Assembly: GCA_903876875.1 (NCBI GenBank)
Contig: CAIRBT010000073.1
Span: 1 to 64,000 of the forward strand
DNA from: an uncultured Geobacteraceae bacterium
Lineage (GTDB): Bacteria; Desulfobacterota; Desulfuromonadia; Geobacterales; Pseudopelobacteraceae
Reading direction: 5' to 3'
Length of the DNA: 64,000 nt
Part shown: positions 6,263 to 15,931 of the stretch, piece after piece
How the letters are laid out: every line of letters starts with the position of its first letter
Numbering within the stretch: the stretch's first letter is position 1
Made by a program: the position numbers and the translations under genes
The notes under the pieces: generated by a model
What the model saw: the letters and a program-made list of their open reading frames with translations, nothing else
The model's database searches: none
Told to the model about the DNA's origin: nothing

Positions 6263-8999
6263 GCAACAGACACTCTATCTGGTCGATGGTTCCTCCTACA
6301 TCTACCGTGCCTATTTTGCCATCCGCCACCTCTCCTCCCCCAGTGGCCATCCGACCAACGCAATATACGGATTTATCCAGATGCTGTTGAAACTGCTGAA
6401 AGACCATGAGCCGGCCCGCATAGCCGTTGTCTTTGATGCGGGACGCACCACGTTTCGTACGGAAATGTACCCGGCATACAAGGCGAACCGTGCCGCCATG
6501 CCCGATGATCTACGGGTGCAGATGGAACCGATCCGTGAGGTGGTACGGGCCTTCAACATCCCCACACTGGAGCTGGCCGGTTTTGAAGCCGATGATATCA
6601 TCGGCACCCTGGCACGCCGCTGTGCCAACGAGGGGGGGCATGTGGTGGTGGTCACCGGCGACAAGGATCTGATGCAGATCGTCACCGAACGGGTTACCCT
6701 GCTTGACACCATGAAGGGAAAAGCGTCGGGGATTGCCGATGTGGTGGAGCGTTTCGGTGTTGGCCCCGAACTGGTCACCGATATTCTGGGGTTGGCCGGA
6801 GATACCTCCGACAACATACCCGGGGTGCCGGGTATCGGCGAGAAGACCGCCACCAAACTGATTCAGGAGTTCAAAACCCTTGATGAGCTTCTGGAGCGTT
6901 CTGGGGAAGTGAAGGGTAAAAACGGCGAAAAGCTCAGGGAATTCCGTGAACAGGCTCTCCTGTCACGGCGCCTGGCGACCATCGACTGCAATGTCCCCCT
7001 CGAAGTCCCCCCCGCGACCCTGGACGCCCGGGAGCCGGATCAGGAAACTCTGAACGCTTTTTTCAAAAGATTCGGTTTCACCACCCTGATTAAGGAGTTG
7101 ACCGCCCATTCTATACTTTCAACCGAAGGGTACCACACCATAACTACGGTGGAACAACTGGAGCGGTTCCTTACGGACCTTGGCCAGGTGAACGAGTGTG
7201 CCTTTGACCTCGAAACCACAGACCTTGATCCCCGTCTGGCACAGATCGTCGGGCTCTCCTTCTCGTTCAAGGACCATGAGGCGTGGTATATTCCGGTGGG
7301 CCATGTGCTCGCCTCCCCCTCCCCCACTGGTGACTTTGGCACCCTTTTTACCAGCCAATCGACAGAGAGGAGCGGTGACATACTTGCTCCGAACCAGTTG
7401 CCACGGCAGCAGGTTCTTGAGCAGCTTCGCCCCTACCTGGAGAGTTCCCGTCTCCGTAAGATCGGCCAAAACATCAAATTTGATATGCAGGTGCTTGTCA
7501 ATCAGGGTATCACCGCAGGCGGGGTCTGGTTTGATACCATGCTCGCCTCCTATCTGCTCAATCCGGCGCGCCAGGGGCATGGCCTGGATGCCCTGGCACA
7601 GGAGCACCTGGGGCATAAAATGATCAGCTATAAGGAGGTGACCGGCAGCGGCAAGGAACAGCGTAATTTTTCCCAGGTTGACATTGCAGAAGCTGCCCGT
7701 TACGGGGCGGAAGATGCCGATGCCACCTGGCTGCTCTACCGCATATTTGCTCCGCTGCTTGAGACGCGGGGTGCCGAACCGCTGTTTCGCTCCGTGGAAA
7801 TGCCGTTGGTAACTATTCTGGCCGATATGGAAAACCAGGGGGTACTCCTGGATTTACCCCTGCTGGCCGACCTGTCCGCCGATTTTTCCGGCCGCATGGC
7901 ACTGCTTGAAGAGCAGGTGTTTACGGTTGCCGGGGTACGTTTCAACCTCAACTCTCCCAAGCAACTGGGGGAGGTTCTCTTTGAGCAGATGGGGCTGAAA
8001 AGTGCCAAGAAGACCAAGGGGAAAACCGGTTTTTCCACTGACAACGAAGTGCTGACGGCTCTGGCTGAAGAGCATGAAATCGCCAGGCTGATTGTTGATT
8101 ATCGAAGTATGGCCAAGCTGAAATCAACCTACACGGACGCCCTCCCCCGTCTGGTTAACCGACGCACCGGGCGGGTTCACACATCGTATAATCAGACCGT
8201 CACCAACACCGGCAGACTTTCTTCATCGGAACCAAACCTGCAAAACATCCCGATCCGGAGCGATGAAGGACGCCGTATCCGTCACGCCTTCATCGCCCCC
8301 CCCGGCCACCTGATCCTGTCGGCCGACTATTCCCAGATTGAGCTGCGGGTGCTGGCTCATGTATCGGAAGACAAGGTATTCTGCCACGCCTTTATGCATG
8401 ATGAGGATATCCACACCCGCACCGCCGCCGAGATTTTTGGCCTATTCCCGGAAATGGTGACCCCCGAAATGCGCCGTCAGGCCAAGACCATCAACTTCGG
8501 CATTATCTACGGTCAGGGGGCTTTTTCCCTGGCAAAGCAGCTTGGTATTGCCCGAAAAACCGCCGAAGAATTTATTACCGCCTATCGGGAACGCCACAGC
8601 GGTGCCATGGCCTATCTGGATTCCTGTATCAGGGAAGCCGAAGAGCATGGAGCGGTCACCACAATCCTGGGACGCCGCCTCCCCATTCCGGATATTCACA
8701 GTTCCAACGGTAATACCCTGGCCTTTGCCCGCCGTAACGCCATCAACTACCCGATTCAGGGTTCCGCTGCCGACATTATTAAAGCGGCAATGATCCGGGT
8801 CTGGGAGCGTCTCAACCGGGAGCAACTCTCAAGCCGTCTGATTATGCAGGTGCATGACGAATTGGTACTGGAGGTACCGGAAAAGGAGTTGATTACGGTG
8901 GAACTATTGGTGAAAGAGGAGATGGAGCGGGCGGTGGAGCTACGCATTCCGCTCAAGGTGGATATCAATTACGGAGCAAACTGGAGTGAGGCCCATTAA
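6255..8999 (+). CDS. polA: DNA polymerase I
   Basis: A 914-residue DNA polymerase I, which fills gaps and removes RNA primers. Three parts are visible. The 5'-3' exonuclease (about 1-290) has LVDGSSYIYRAYFA and GDTSDNIPGVPGIGEKTA. The proofreading domain (about 310-510) retains the catalytic acidic residues FDLETTD, IGQNIKFDMQ and YGAEDADATW. The polymerase has motif A DYSQIELRVLAH, motif B RRQAKTINFGIIYGQG and motif C MQVHDELVLE. The proofreading site therefore appears functional. The start at 6255 matches the family N-terminus; the longer frame upstream is an overlap artefact. Confidence 0.98.
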   Translation: MNKQQTLYLVDGSSYIYRAYFAIRHLSSPSGHPTNAIYGFIQMLLKLLKDHEPARIAVVFDAGRTTFRTEMYPAYKANRAAMPDDLRVQMEPIREVVRAFNIPTLELAGFEADDIIGTLARRCANEGGHVVVVTGDKDLMQIVTERVTLLDTMKGKASGIADVVERFGVGPELVTDILGLAGDTSDNIPGVPGIGEKTATKLIQEFKTLDELLERSGEVKGKNGEKLREFREQALLSRRLATIDCNVPLEVPPATLDAREPDQETLNAFFKRFGFTTLIKELTAHSILSTEGYHTITTVEQLERFLTDLGQVNECAFDLETTDLDPRLAQIVGLSFSFKDHEAWYIPVGHVLASPSPTGDFGTLFTSQSTERSGDILAPNQLPRQQVLEQLRPYLESSRLRKIGQNIKFDMQVLVNQGITAGGVWFDTMLASYLLNPARQGHGLDALAQEHLGHKMISYKEVTGSGKEQRNFSQVDIAEAARYGAEDADATWLLYRIFAPLLETRGAEPLFRSVEMPLVTILADMENQGVLLDLPLLADLSADFSGRMALLEEQVFTVAGVRFNLNSPKQLGEVLFEQMGLKSAKKTKGKTGFSTDNEVLTALAEEHEIARLIVDYRSMAKLKSTYTDALPRLVNRRTGRVHTSYNQTVTNTGRLSSSEPNLQNIPIRSDEGRRIRHAFIAPPGHLILSADYSQIELRVLAHVSEDKVFCHAFMHDEDIHTRTAAEIFGLFPEMVTPEMRRQAKTINFGIIYGQGAFSLAKQLGIARKTAEEFITAYRERHSGAMAYLDSCIREAEEHGAVTTILGRRLPIPDIHSSNGNTLAFARRNAINYPIQGSAADIIKAAMIRVWERLNREQLSSRLIMQVHDELVLEVPEKELITVELLVKEEMERAVELRIPLKVDINYGANWSEAH

Positions 9000-9068
9000 G
9001 AAGATGCTTGTCTCTGCAGGGGAAGTGCAGTAGCAATGCCCACAAGGGTGCTCCATGTCACTCTGGAC

Positions 9069-9184
9069 GGTATCTGGAGGCGTTCGCTCTTGCCTGCCGC
9101 CACCTGCACCCGGTGTACGACGCCCTTTATCTCATGCTTGCCCGTAGAACCAATGCCACCATCCTGACTCTGGATCGCCGATGA
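9069..9184 (+). pseudogene. PIN-domain (VapC-like) toxin C-terminal remnant
   Basis: The frame ending at the TGA 9182-9184 reads RYLEAFALACRHLHPVYDAL then YLMLARRTNATILTLDRR. This matches the C-terminal part of PIN-domain RNase toxins, with the conserved VYDALYLALA-like helix and final LTLDRR. No N-terminal catalytic aspartates or start codon were found upstream, and no antitoxin is adjacent. I infer a decayed vapC. Confidence 0.6.
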
Positions 9185-9271
9185 GCTATGCTTGCCAGAC
9201 AACGGGAAATCAAGGTCATCATTCCAATGAAACCAAAGGACAGCTGATCATGGGAGCCTCGGGCATAATGG

Positions 9272-9619
9272 TTACGGGGACATCCCCCGCCGCCTGCGGC
9301 GATCCTTCTGTTTGCGCAGCTTTGCGATCCGCTGCATCTCTTTAGTGACGGTTCCGGAAGCGGCCTCAAGCCGTTCGAGCAGTTCACGGCGGGCAAGGAA
9401 CCGGTTGACCGACTGGCTCCGTTCCCGCATACAGGTCACCTGAATACCGGTTGGCAGGTGTTTTATCTGCACACAGCTGGAAGTTTTATTAACATGCTGC
9501 CCCCCATTGCCCGAAGAGCGGACAAAGCTCTCCTGCAAATCCTCTTCACGCAGCTGAAGTTCGGCCATTTTCTGCTGAAGCCACCTGTTTTTCTCTTCAC
9601 TGACGGCAAATACAATCAT
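9272..9619 (-). CDS. Release-factor-like protein with GGQ motif
   Basis: A 115-residue protein with the class I release factor catalytic motif SSGNGGQHVNKTSS (GGQ at 39-41) and a basic C-terminal tail (KLRKQKDRRRRRG). Proteins of this kind hydrolyse peptidyl-tRNA on ribosomes, often stalled ones (ArfB/YaeJ and related short factors). It lacks the codon-recognition domains of PrfA/PrfB, so it should act independently of stop codons. Subfamily (ArfB or another short RF-like group) is not settled. Confidence 0.8.
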   Translation of the reverse strand: MIVFAVSEEKNRWLQQKMAELQLREEDLQESFVRSSGNGGQHVNKTSSCVQIKHLPTGIQVTCMRERSQSVNRFLARRELLERLEAASGTVTKEMQRIAKLRKQKDRRRRRGMSP

Positions 9620-9765
9620 AACGCAACTTTTCTCCGTTCACCGTCATTTCCTATACCAGACAACCCGGTATTGCAAGAGGTAATGTACAAGGTGGATTAT
9701 TGCCTCAATGACCCTGCTGTGCTATGATGCAAACAAAATCATCAGACAGGTAGCAAAGGAGTCGC

Positions 9766-10419
9766 GTGAAGGCATCTATTTTCCAACGCTGTTGGGTGAC
9801 ATTTTCCGTCTATGTGGTCGGAATCTTTGCGTCACTGTTCAACCGCTTCGTCATCAAGGGGGGCAGCAACATCCCCCGTACCGGCCCGGTACTCATCGCA
9901 TCAAATCACATTTCGGCCTATGACACCATATTCCTCCCCTGGGCTGTAATACGCTATAACCCCCTTCAGATGGTCTGGGCACCGGCTAAGGAAGAGCTGT
10001 TTGAAAATATATTCCTGCGTGTGCTCTACACCTCGTGGGGTGCCTTTCCGGTCAAACGGAAGCGGGATGTCAGAGCCGGTCGCACACTCAACGATCTGCT
10101 GCTGGACCAGAAAGTCATGCTCTTTCCGGAAGGCACCCGTCACAAGGATGGCGTTTTGGGGAGCGGCAACCGGGGGGTGGGCAAAATTATTTATGACACC
10201 CGACCAGCCGTCATTCCGACCGCCCTGGTTGGGCTTAACTATTGGAAGTTTCCCGGTTTCGGCCAGCAAGCCGCCGTCGTTTTCGGTGCTCCCCTGGATT
10301 TCAGTGACCTGTTTCTGCGGGAGGACTGCAAAGAAACCCACCTGTTGATTGTGGAGCGGGTCATGGCAGCCATCGCATGCCTGTTGGCCGACGAAAGGGG
10401 GAGCGATGACCGAAAATAA
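9766..10419 (+). CDS. 1-acyl-glycerol-3-phosphate acyltransferase (PlsC-like)
   Basis: A 217-residue membrane-associated acyltransferase. The HX4D motif is NHISAYD (His48, Asp53), the second substrate motif is around FPVKRKRD (94-101), and FPEGTR is at 120-125. These define the LPLAT superfamily that acylates lysophosphatidic acid in phospholipid synthesis. It uses a GTG start preceded by AAGGAG. Its end overlaps rnhA by 14 bases, indicating co-transcription. Confidence 0.9.
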   Translation: MKASIFQRCWVTFSVYVVGIFASLFNRFVIKGGSNIPRTGPVLIASNHISAYDTIFLPWAVIRYNPLQMVWAPAKEELFENIFLRVLYTSWGAFPVKRKRDVRAGRTLNDLLLDQKVMLFPEGTRHKDGVLGSGNRGVGKIIYDTRPAVIPTALVGLNYWKFPGFGQQAAVVFGAPLDFSDLFLREDCKETHLLIVERVMAAIACLLADERGSDDRK

Positions 10420-10849
10420 GGAACCGCTCGTAGAGATTTTTTGTGATGGTGCCTGTAGTGGCAATCCGGGACCGGGGGGGTATGGCTCCATACTTCGCTA
10501 TGGGAAAGTGGTAAAAGAATTGAACGGCGGCAGTGCCAACACCACCAACAATCGCATGGAGATGACCGCCGCCATTGAAGCACTCCGCCTGCTGAAACGC
10601 CCCAGCAGCGTTGTCATCACCACCGATTCCCAGTATCTGGTCAAAGGGATGACGGAATGGATCGGCGGATGGCAGCGGAAAGGGTGGATTAACAGCAAGA
10701 AAGAACCGGTGGTCAATCGGGATCTCTGGGAGATACTGCTGGAGCTGACGTCACCACACTCGGTAAAATGGCAATGGGTGCGGGGGCATGCCGGGCATGC
10801 TGAAAATGAACGTTGTGATCAATTGGCAAGAGAGGGGATTCCAAAGTAA
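10406..10849 (+). CDS. rnhA: Ribonuclease HI
   Basis: A 147-residue RNase HI that degrades the RNA strand of RNA-DNA hybrids. The catalytic acidic residues are Asp14 ([14 protein letters not shown]), Glu52 ([13 protein letters not shown]), Asp74 (TTDSQYL) and Asp138 (NERCDQLA). The His in [10 protein letters not shown] is also present. The start at 10406 lies within the plsC end. Length is typical of the family. Confidence 0.96.
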   Translation: MTENKEPLVEIFCDGACSGNPGPGGYGSILRYGKVVKELNGGSANTTNNRMEMTAAIEALRLLKRPSSVVITTDSQYLVKGMTEWIGGWQRKGWINSKKEPVVNRDLWEILLELTSPHSVKWQWVRGHAGHAENERCDQLAREGIPK

Positions 10850-10853
10850 TCCC

Positions 10854-11474
10854 TTACTTCCCCTCCCCCTGTGGTGCCGCCTGTTGTCCGCCTGCACTCC
10901 CCTTGCCCGCTGCGGGGAGGTGTTCCAGAGAATAATCCGGTTCCAACGGCTTGGACAGATCCAGATGGTGCAGTTGCAGTGTCGAGCCACCATCAACGTC
11001 TATCTTGACCTGCTTTATCTGGGGAAAATTAAGTGCCACACTGTTCACCACCGAATAGACCGCAGTCATCTCCGCAGAACTCCCCGACAGCACCGCTTCC
11101 GAGAAGGAACGATTAAAGGTAATCACCGCCAGATTCCCTTCAACGGTGGCACGGTCAACGGTAACCCCCTCGGGCAACGTCCCCTCCAACTCTCCCACCG
11201 GTCCATGGAGCAGTTCATCAAGAAGGCTTTTCAAACAACCGTTATCGTCATCGCACGACTCGATTTCACGGGTTTCCCGTGCCAGGGTTCCGGCCGTGGT
11301 AGCAAAAAACAGGGTGATAGTCCGGTTGCCTTCTCCCTGCCGGGCAACAGGAGGAGCCGGTATATCACTAATTGAACGGTACTTCTGCCAAATCATCATG
11401 CTAAAAAACAGCACAAAGACCAGAAACGGAATAACCAGATTCACGGAAATTTTTTTTCGCCGAATCGGTGCCAT
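10854..11474 (-). CDS. GerMN-domain membrane-anchored protein
   Basis: A 206-residue protein with a single N-terminal membrane segment (about 11-30, VNLVIPFLVFVLFFSMMIW) and a GerMN-like domain from about 60 to 180 (NRTITLFFATTAGTLARETR, LLDELLHGPVGELEGTLPEG, VNSVALNFPQIKQVKIDVDG). The C-terminal tail is Gly/Gln-rich. In spore formers GerM works in the envelope; in non-sporulating relatives the role is unclear. The ATG overlaps the murI stop (ATGA), so the two are co-translated, hinting at a cell-wall-related function. Confidence 0.8.
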   Translation of the reverse strand: MAPIRRKKISVNLVIPFLVFVLFFSMMIWQKYRSISDIPAPPVARQGEGNRTITLFFATTAGTLARETREIESCDDDNGCLKSLLDELLHGPVGELEGTLPEGVTVDRATVEGNLAVITFNRSFSEAVLSGSSAEMTAVYSVVNSVALNFPQIKQVKIDVDGGSTLQLHHLDLSKPLEPDYSLEHLPAAGKGSAGGQQAAPQGEGK

Positions 11475-12298
11475 CAGAGCCCTTCCTCCCCTTCATCCAA
11501 AACGACCTGAAATACATCTCCCAGCTTCCCCCCGAGAAAACGGGTGCCGATACGGACAAAACCGGCAGGGATATCGGTAACATAGTTAGTATGGTTTCCC
11601 TCTTCCGACGCCGGTCTCAGCTGGGAATTCCGAGAGAGGATATCCGCCACGGTCAGAGCGGTTTCATGGGCCGAATCAACCAGAGTGACCTCCTTGCCCA
11701 TGATTTCCCCAATTATCGGCTTAAGCAGCGGATAGTGGGTACAGCCGAGTACCAGCGTATCAACCTGGGCCAGCTGCAATTCTTTCAGGTAGGTCTCGGC
11801 GGTCAAGCGGGCAACCTGATTGTCTGTCCACCCCTCCTCCGCCAATGGCACGAACAGGGGACAGGCGCGAGTTAACACCTCTGCATCCGGCTTAAGCCGT
11901 TTGATGGCACGGGTATAGGCACTGCTCCGGATGGTTCCGGTGGTGCCGATGACACCGATACGACCACTGCGGGTCACTTCAACCGCCCGGCGCGCCCCCG
12001 GTTCGATTACCCCCACTACCGGTATGGGAAGAAGCCGCTTCAAGGCGGGCAACGCCACCGCCGAGGCGGTATTGCAGGCCACCACTAACAGTTTGATATC
12101 CCGGCGGAACAGAAACGAGGCGATCTCTTCGGCATAGCGGGTCACCGTTTCGGGAGACTTGGTACCATAGGGCACCCGCGCCGTATCCCCTAAGTAGATA
12201 GTATCTTCCTGGGGAAGCACCTGCATGAGTTCACGCAGCACGGTCAACCCTCCCACACCGGAATCAAATATGCCTATGGATTTCCAGGTCACAGCCAT
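11474..12298 (-). CDS. murI: Glutamate racemase
   Basis: A 274-residue glutamate racemase that makes D-glutamate for peptidoglycan. The two catalytic cysteines are in VVACNTASA (Cys75) and LGCTHYPLL (Cys186). IGIFDSGVGGLTVLREL (8-24) and GDTARVPYG (37-45) are also characteristic. The ATG follows AAGGAG. It is first in a two-gene unit with the GerMN protein. Confidence 0.97.
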   Translation of the reverse strand: MAVTWKSIGIFDSGVGGLTVLRELMQVLPQEDTIYLGDTARVPYGTKSPETVTRYAEEIASFLFRRDIKLLVVACNTASAVALPALKRLLPIPVVGVIEPGARRAVEVTRSGRIGVIGTTGTIRSSAYTRAIKRLKPDAEVLTRACPLFVPLAEEGWTDNQVARLTAETYLKELQLAQVDTLVLGCTHYPLLKPIIGEIMGKEVTLVDSAHETALTVADILSRNSQLRPASEEGNHTNYVTDIPAGFVRIGTRFLGGKLGDVFQVVLDEGEEGL

Positions 12299-12446
12299 GG
12301 CTCCTTACGAATGGTAATTTTCAACTGATCAGTATATACTTCTTGGGGCAATTCAGGCAAGCCAATTAAAAAGCGCAACAGTTGGTGCTGAAGTGTGATA
12401 AAAGGATGGCAGGTGAATCCTGCCAATTATGCACACAGGGAATGTC

Positions 12447-13751
12447 ATGCAAGACAATATAAAAACCACTCCCACAACACTGAGAAAGAGAGCCGAAGCA
12501 AAAATCGCTTCCGACAAGACACCCTTCTCAGTAGTAGTTGATAGCACACGACTGGTGCATGAACTTCAGGTTCATCAAGCTGAATTGGAAATGCAGAACG
12601 AAGAACTCGTCCGTTCACACGCAGAATTAGCAGCTTCCAAAAAGCATTACTCCGATCTCTATGATTTAGCTCCCATTGGCTATCTGACGCTTACGGCACA
12701 GGGTCTTATCCACAAAGCAAACATTACCGTTGCAACCATGCTCGGGTGTGACCGGACTGAGCTAATCGGTACATCGTTCTCACGTTTCATCCACCCCGAA
12801 GATCAGAACCATCATTATACTGCCCGCAACAAGTTTTCTGAAACCGGCGAAACAGACGGGTGGGAGGTACGTCTACTCCGCACTGACACCACGGTTTTAT
12901 GGGTTCATCTTCAGAGTTCACGCGCCGCTCACGGCGAAGAATGGCTTACCATTAGCAACATTTCTGCACTCAAACTGATGGAAGCTGAACGAACGAAATC
13001 AGAGGCACTCTATCGTTCCCTTGTCGAGGCATCGGAGGTTCTGATCTGGCAATGCGATGGCGAAGGAAGATTTACATTCCTCAACCCAGCCTGGCAGCGG
13101 GTATACGGGTATGACATCGCTGAAATGCGAGGCAAAAAATTTTCCAACTTTCAAGCTGCTGACGCGGCAACACGAGACGACGAAGTACACATCCGCTTAA
13201 TGGCCGGCACCCCTATAACCGGCTATGAAACAACACATCGCGGAATAGACGGCAACAAAATCCACCTCATCGTAAACGCCCGGCCTATTACAGCTCAAAA
13301 CGGCACGGTTATCGGGACAAGCGGCACCGCATACGATATTACCGAACAACGGCAAAAACTTGAGGTAGAAGCGGAAATCAGCAGTAAAAACGACCGGTTA
13401 CTTTCCCTTTTTGTCCAAAACTGCAGTGCTGTTCTGAAGCCGTCTGCTGGCAGTGGCAGTACCATGAATATCAATCTTGATCAATTATCGACGGCTATTC
13501 AAAACGATGAATCGGTGCTCAGAAATAAAAAGCTAACCAAACGGGAACGGGAAGTATTGATACTGGTGGGGCAGGGTTTTTCCTCAAAAAACATTACTGA
13601 ACAGCTGGGTATTCGGGAGAAGACCGTTGAAATGCACCGTACAAACCTGATGAGAAAACTGGGAACCGTCAATGCAGCGACCCTTGGCCGGTGGGCATCA
13701 ATCGCTGCACAAATAACAATTACTCATGAGCATTCTTCAATGGCAAGCTAA
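12447..13751 (+). CDS. PAS-PAS-LuxR transcriptional regulator
   Basis: A 434-residue cytosolic regulator without a receiver domain. The N-terminal HELQVHQAELEMQNEEL segment is a coiled region often seen before PAS domains. Two PAS domains follow (about 65-170 and 190-305), then a LuxR/NarL helix-turn-helix at the C-terminus (LTKREREVLILVGQGFSSKN and IREKTVEMHRTNLMRKLG). Direct sensing by PAS would control DNA binding without phosphotransfer. The start at 12447 has AGGGA close by; an ATG at 12429 is the alternative. Its 3' end overlaps the convergent receiver-kinase gene by 32 bases. Confidence 0.85.
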   Translation: MQDNIKTTPTTLRKRAEAKIASDKTPFSVVVDSTRLVHELQVHQAELEMQNEELVRSHAELAASKKHYSDLYDLAPIGYLTLTAQGLIHKANITVATMLGCDRTELIGTSFSRFIHPEDQNHHYTARNKFSETGETDGWEVRLLRTDTTVLWVHLQSSRAAHGEEWLTISNISALKLMEAERTKSEALYRSLVEASEVLIWQCDGEGRFTFLNPAWQRVYGYDIAEMRGKKFSNFQAADAATRDDEVHIRLMAGTPITGYETTHRGIDGNKIHLIVNARPITAQNGTVIGTSGTAYDITEQRQKLEVEAEISSKNDRLLSLFVQNCSAVLKPSAGSGSTMNINLDQLSTAIQNDESVLRNKKLTKREREVLILVGQGFSSKNITEQLGIREKTVEMHRTNLMRKLGTVNAATLGRWASIAAQITITHEHSSMAS

Positions 13752-15150
13752 TAGTAAACGTCGTTCCTCTGGCGATTTCACTCACCACATCAAGACTCCC
13801 CCCGTGCTTGTTAACAACAATATCGTACGATATGGCAAGGCCGAGACCGGTACCCTTGCCAACATCTTTGGTTGTGTAGAAGGGGTCAAAGATGCGCGTG
13901 AGATTTTCGGGTTCAATGCCGCACCCACTGTCACTGATGGCGATTTTAACCGTTGCTTCCTCCGCCCACGTTACAATACGGATCTCTCCCAGGTCACCGA
14001 TGGCATGGGAAGCATTGACAAGAATATTTAAGAATACTTGATTAAGCTGCCCCATGTTGCATAAAACGCAGGGTAACTGACCATACTCTTTGATTACAGA
14101 CACCTTGTATTTCAGCTCATTCCAGGCGATGGCTAACGTACTCTCAAGCCCCTCGTTAATATCGCTCATTTTAACACCTTCGTTATTCAACCGTGAAAAA
14201 CTCTTCAACTCCTGCACTATTTTACGGACACGATCAGCCCCCTCGCTGGATTCGGAAATCAGATCCGGAAGATCCTGTCGGATATGATCAATATCATATT
14301 TCTTCCGCTCTGTTACCAAATGCTGCCAGGTTGCCGGTTCCTTACTAGCAAAATGCTGTTCGTTGGCATCAAGATAGGTGGTTAATTTATCAACGTACTT
14401 GCTCAGACACGACAGGTTACCGATGATGTAGCCCATGGGATTATTTATCTCATGGGCCACACCGGCGGCCAGATTTCCAATGGAGGCCATCTTGTCCTGC
14501 TGGAGTAGTTGCCCCTGAACCCGTTTGAGCTCATTATAGGCCTGTAATATCTCGGCATTCCGTTCGCTGAGTTCAGAGGTGCGCTCCTGCACACGCTGTT
14601 CAAGGGTCTCGTTCATTTTCTCCAGTTGAGCAGCCTGTATCTGGAGTCTTTCCTGCGCTACTTTTCGCTCGACCATCTCCTCCTCAAGCTCAACCGCCTT
14701 AAGATGGAGTTCCTCTGTCCGCTCCTTCACCCGCCGTTCAAGAGACTCGTTCATGTCCCTTGCCAGTGCAGAAAGCCTCTTACTGCGCACCTGGTTCATG
14801 ACTCTCAGTCGCAGTTCTTCAGAATTATATGGTTTGGCGATGAAATCGTTGGCGCCAAGAGAGAGGGTTCGCGTTACCTGAGTAGTGCCACTGGTAACGA
14901 CTATAATCGGAGTTTCCTGCCATTTTGCATGTTGTTTAATATGTTTGATCGTTTCATAGCCATTCATAACGGGCATTTCCAGATCAAGTAAAATAACATC
15001 AACCTCTGGAAATGCTTCCAACACATCCAGAGCCTGTTGGCCGTTATTCGCCTTTAGGACAGTACCGTCAAGGGGAGACAGCATCAGGTCAATCATCGCC
15101 AGGTTCATACCGTCATCATCAACGGCTAAAATGGTAATTTCAACAAACAT
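13720..15150 (-). CDS. Receiver-coiled-coil-histidine kinase
   Basis: A 476-residue soluble kinase. An N-terminal receiver (about 5-125, LLDLEMPVMNGYE with the phospho-acceptor Asp, and AKPYNSEEL) is followed by a long heptad-rich segment (about 125-225) containing the repeat LERRVKERTEEL / LEQRVQERTSEL. The HisKA motif GVAHEINNPMGYI and a HATPase ([37 protein letters not shown]) complete it. No transmembrane segment is present, so its input is probably phosphorylation of the receiver by another kinase. The ATG is preceded by GGAG. It overlaps the convergent PAS-LuxR gene at the 3' end. Confidence 0.93.
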   Translation of the reverse strand: MFVEITILAVDDDGMNLAMIDLMLSPLDGTVLKANNGQQALDVLEAFPEVDVILLDLEMPVMNGYETIKHIKQHAKWQETPIIVVTSGTTQVTRTLSLGANDFIAKPYNSEELRLRVMNQVRSKRLSALARDMNESLERRVKERTEELHLKAVELEEEMVERKVAQERLQIQAAQLEKMNETLEQRVQERTSELSERNAEILQAYNELKRVQGQLLQQDKMASIGNLAAGVAHEINNPMGYIIGNLSCLSKYVDKLTTYLDANEQHFASKEPATWQHLVTERKKYDIDHIRQDLPDLISESSEGADRVRKIVQELKSFSRLNNEGVKMSDINEGLESTLAIAWNELKYKVSVIKEYGQLPCVLCNMGQLNQVFLNILVNASHAIGDLGEIRIVTWAEEATVKIAISDSGCGIEPENLTRIFDPFYTTKDVGKGTGLGLAISYDIVVNKHGGSLDVVSEIARGTTFTISLPLKNAHE

Positions 15151-15219
15151 GCTGCTGCTCCGTTCACGGTATTGTCCGACTGCAATCTACTATAATAAAA
15201 CCCGGTATTGAAGTTGCAC

Positions 15220-15579
15220 TCAAAGTGCCTGTAAAATTGCATCGAGGAGCGAATGGGGGTTAAATGGTTTTGTTAACCACCGGGTCGGTTTTTTAATAAC
15301 ATTTTCCGGGATTCTTGATTTTTCCTCAATCTCCGTCGTCAAAAACAGTATGGGTGTGTCAGCATAGACGGCAGTTGCACGAAGGAATCTCGCCAACTCG
15401 ATGCCGTTCATTACCGGCATATTAATATCTGTAATTACAAGATCATAGGAGTACATTAAAGCCAGATCAAGTGCCTGCTTTCCGTCAAAGGCAACATCAA
15501 CAACATATCCACAACCGGACAGAACGTTTTTAAGCATGCTTACTATTAATTTTGAATCATCTACGGCTAATATTCTCAA
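15220..15579 (-). CDS. Single-domain response regulator (CheY-like)
   Basis: A 119-residue stand-alone receiver: acidic pair VDDSKL, phospho-acceptor in DLVITDINMPVMNG and the KPF motif in TKPFNPHSLL. It resembles the receiver at 16578-16940, suggesting duplication around the Fic remnant. Translation seems to start at TTG (15577-15579); no in-frame ATG gives the conserved MRILAVDD start. The gene lies 69 bases upstream of the receiver-kinase at 13720-15150 and may be in its operon. Confidence 0.88.
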   Translation of the reverse strand: MRILAVDDSKLIVSMLKNVLSGCGYVVDVAFDGKQALDLALMYSYDLVITDINMPVMNGIELARFLRATAVYADTPILFLTTEIEEKSRIPENVIKKPTRWLTKPFNPHSLLDAILQAL

Positions 15580-15931
15580 CGGGCAACCCTTTTTCCTCTC
15601 ATGAGGATAACTGAATATTTTACCAGGAGCAAGTTAGAATCGCATAATTGTATAACAACTTTTTGAATAGTAAATGACTGACACCTATTGGTGAATCTGT
15701 CAAGGTTTATTTACAGGGTATACCCTGCGGATATCGGGAGTATTGATACGGAGTGCATAGTGAAGGAGATTTATTTGTACATTGAAATGCACATTCTGAC
15801 AGCGTATATTACAAAACAGCAGAGCTGGATCGGAGGATCAGGTAACCTCAGCATAAAATTGTTGGAAAATTAACGCCTCTGCCGCACAGATTACCGTCCG
15901 TGGCGAACGGTACCCCGAAAGGCTGGAGCAG
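15580..15931. other. AT-rich intergenic stretch, no gene recognised
   Basis: I see no convincing coding region, repeat or terminator here. Short open frames lack ribosome sites and family-like composition. The AT-rich part next to 15600-15690 probably holds the promoter of the receiver at 15220-15579, but no clear -35/-10 pair stood out. Confidence 0.4.

Noticed and set aside
9456-9728. Plus-strand open frame opposite the release-factor-like gene
   Set aside because: It is a shadow of the GGQ protein gene and has no domain of its own.
15688-15873. A 61-codon plus-strand open frame in the gap upstream of the Fic remnant
   Set aside because: No ribosome site, no recognisable family, and composition like random AT-rich sequence.
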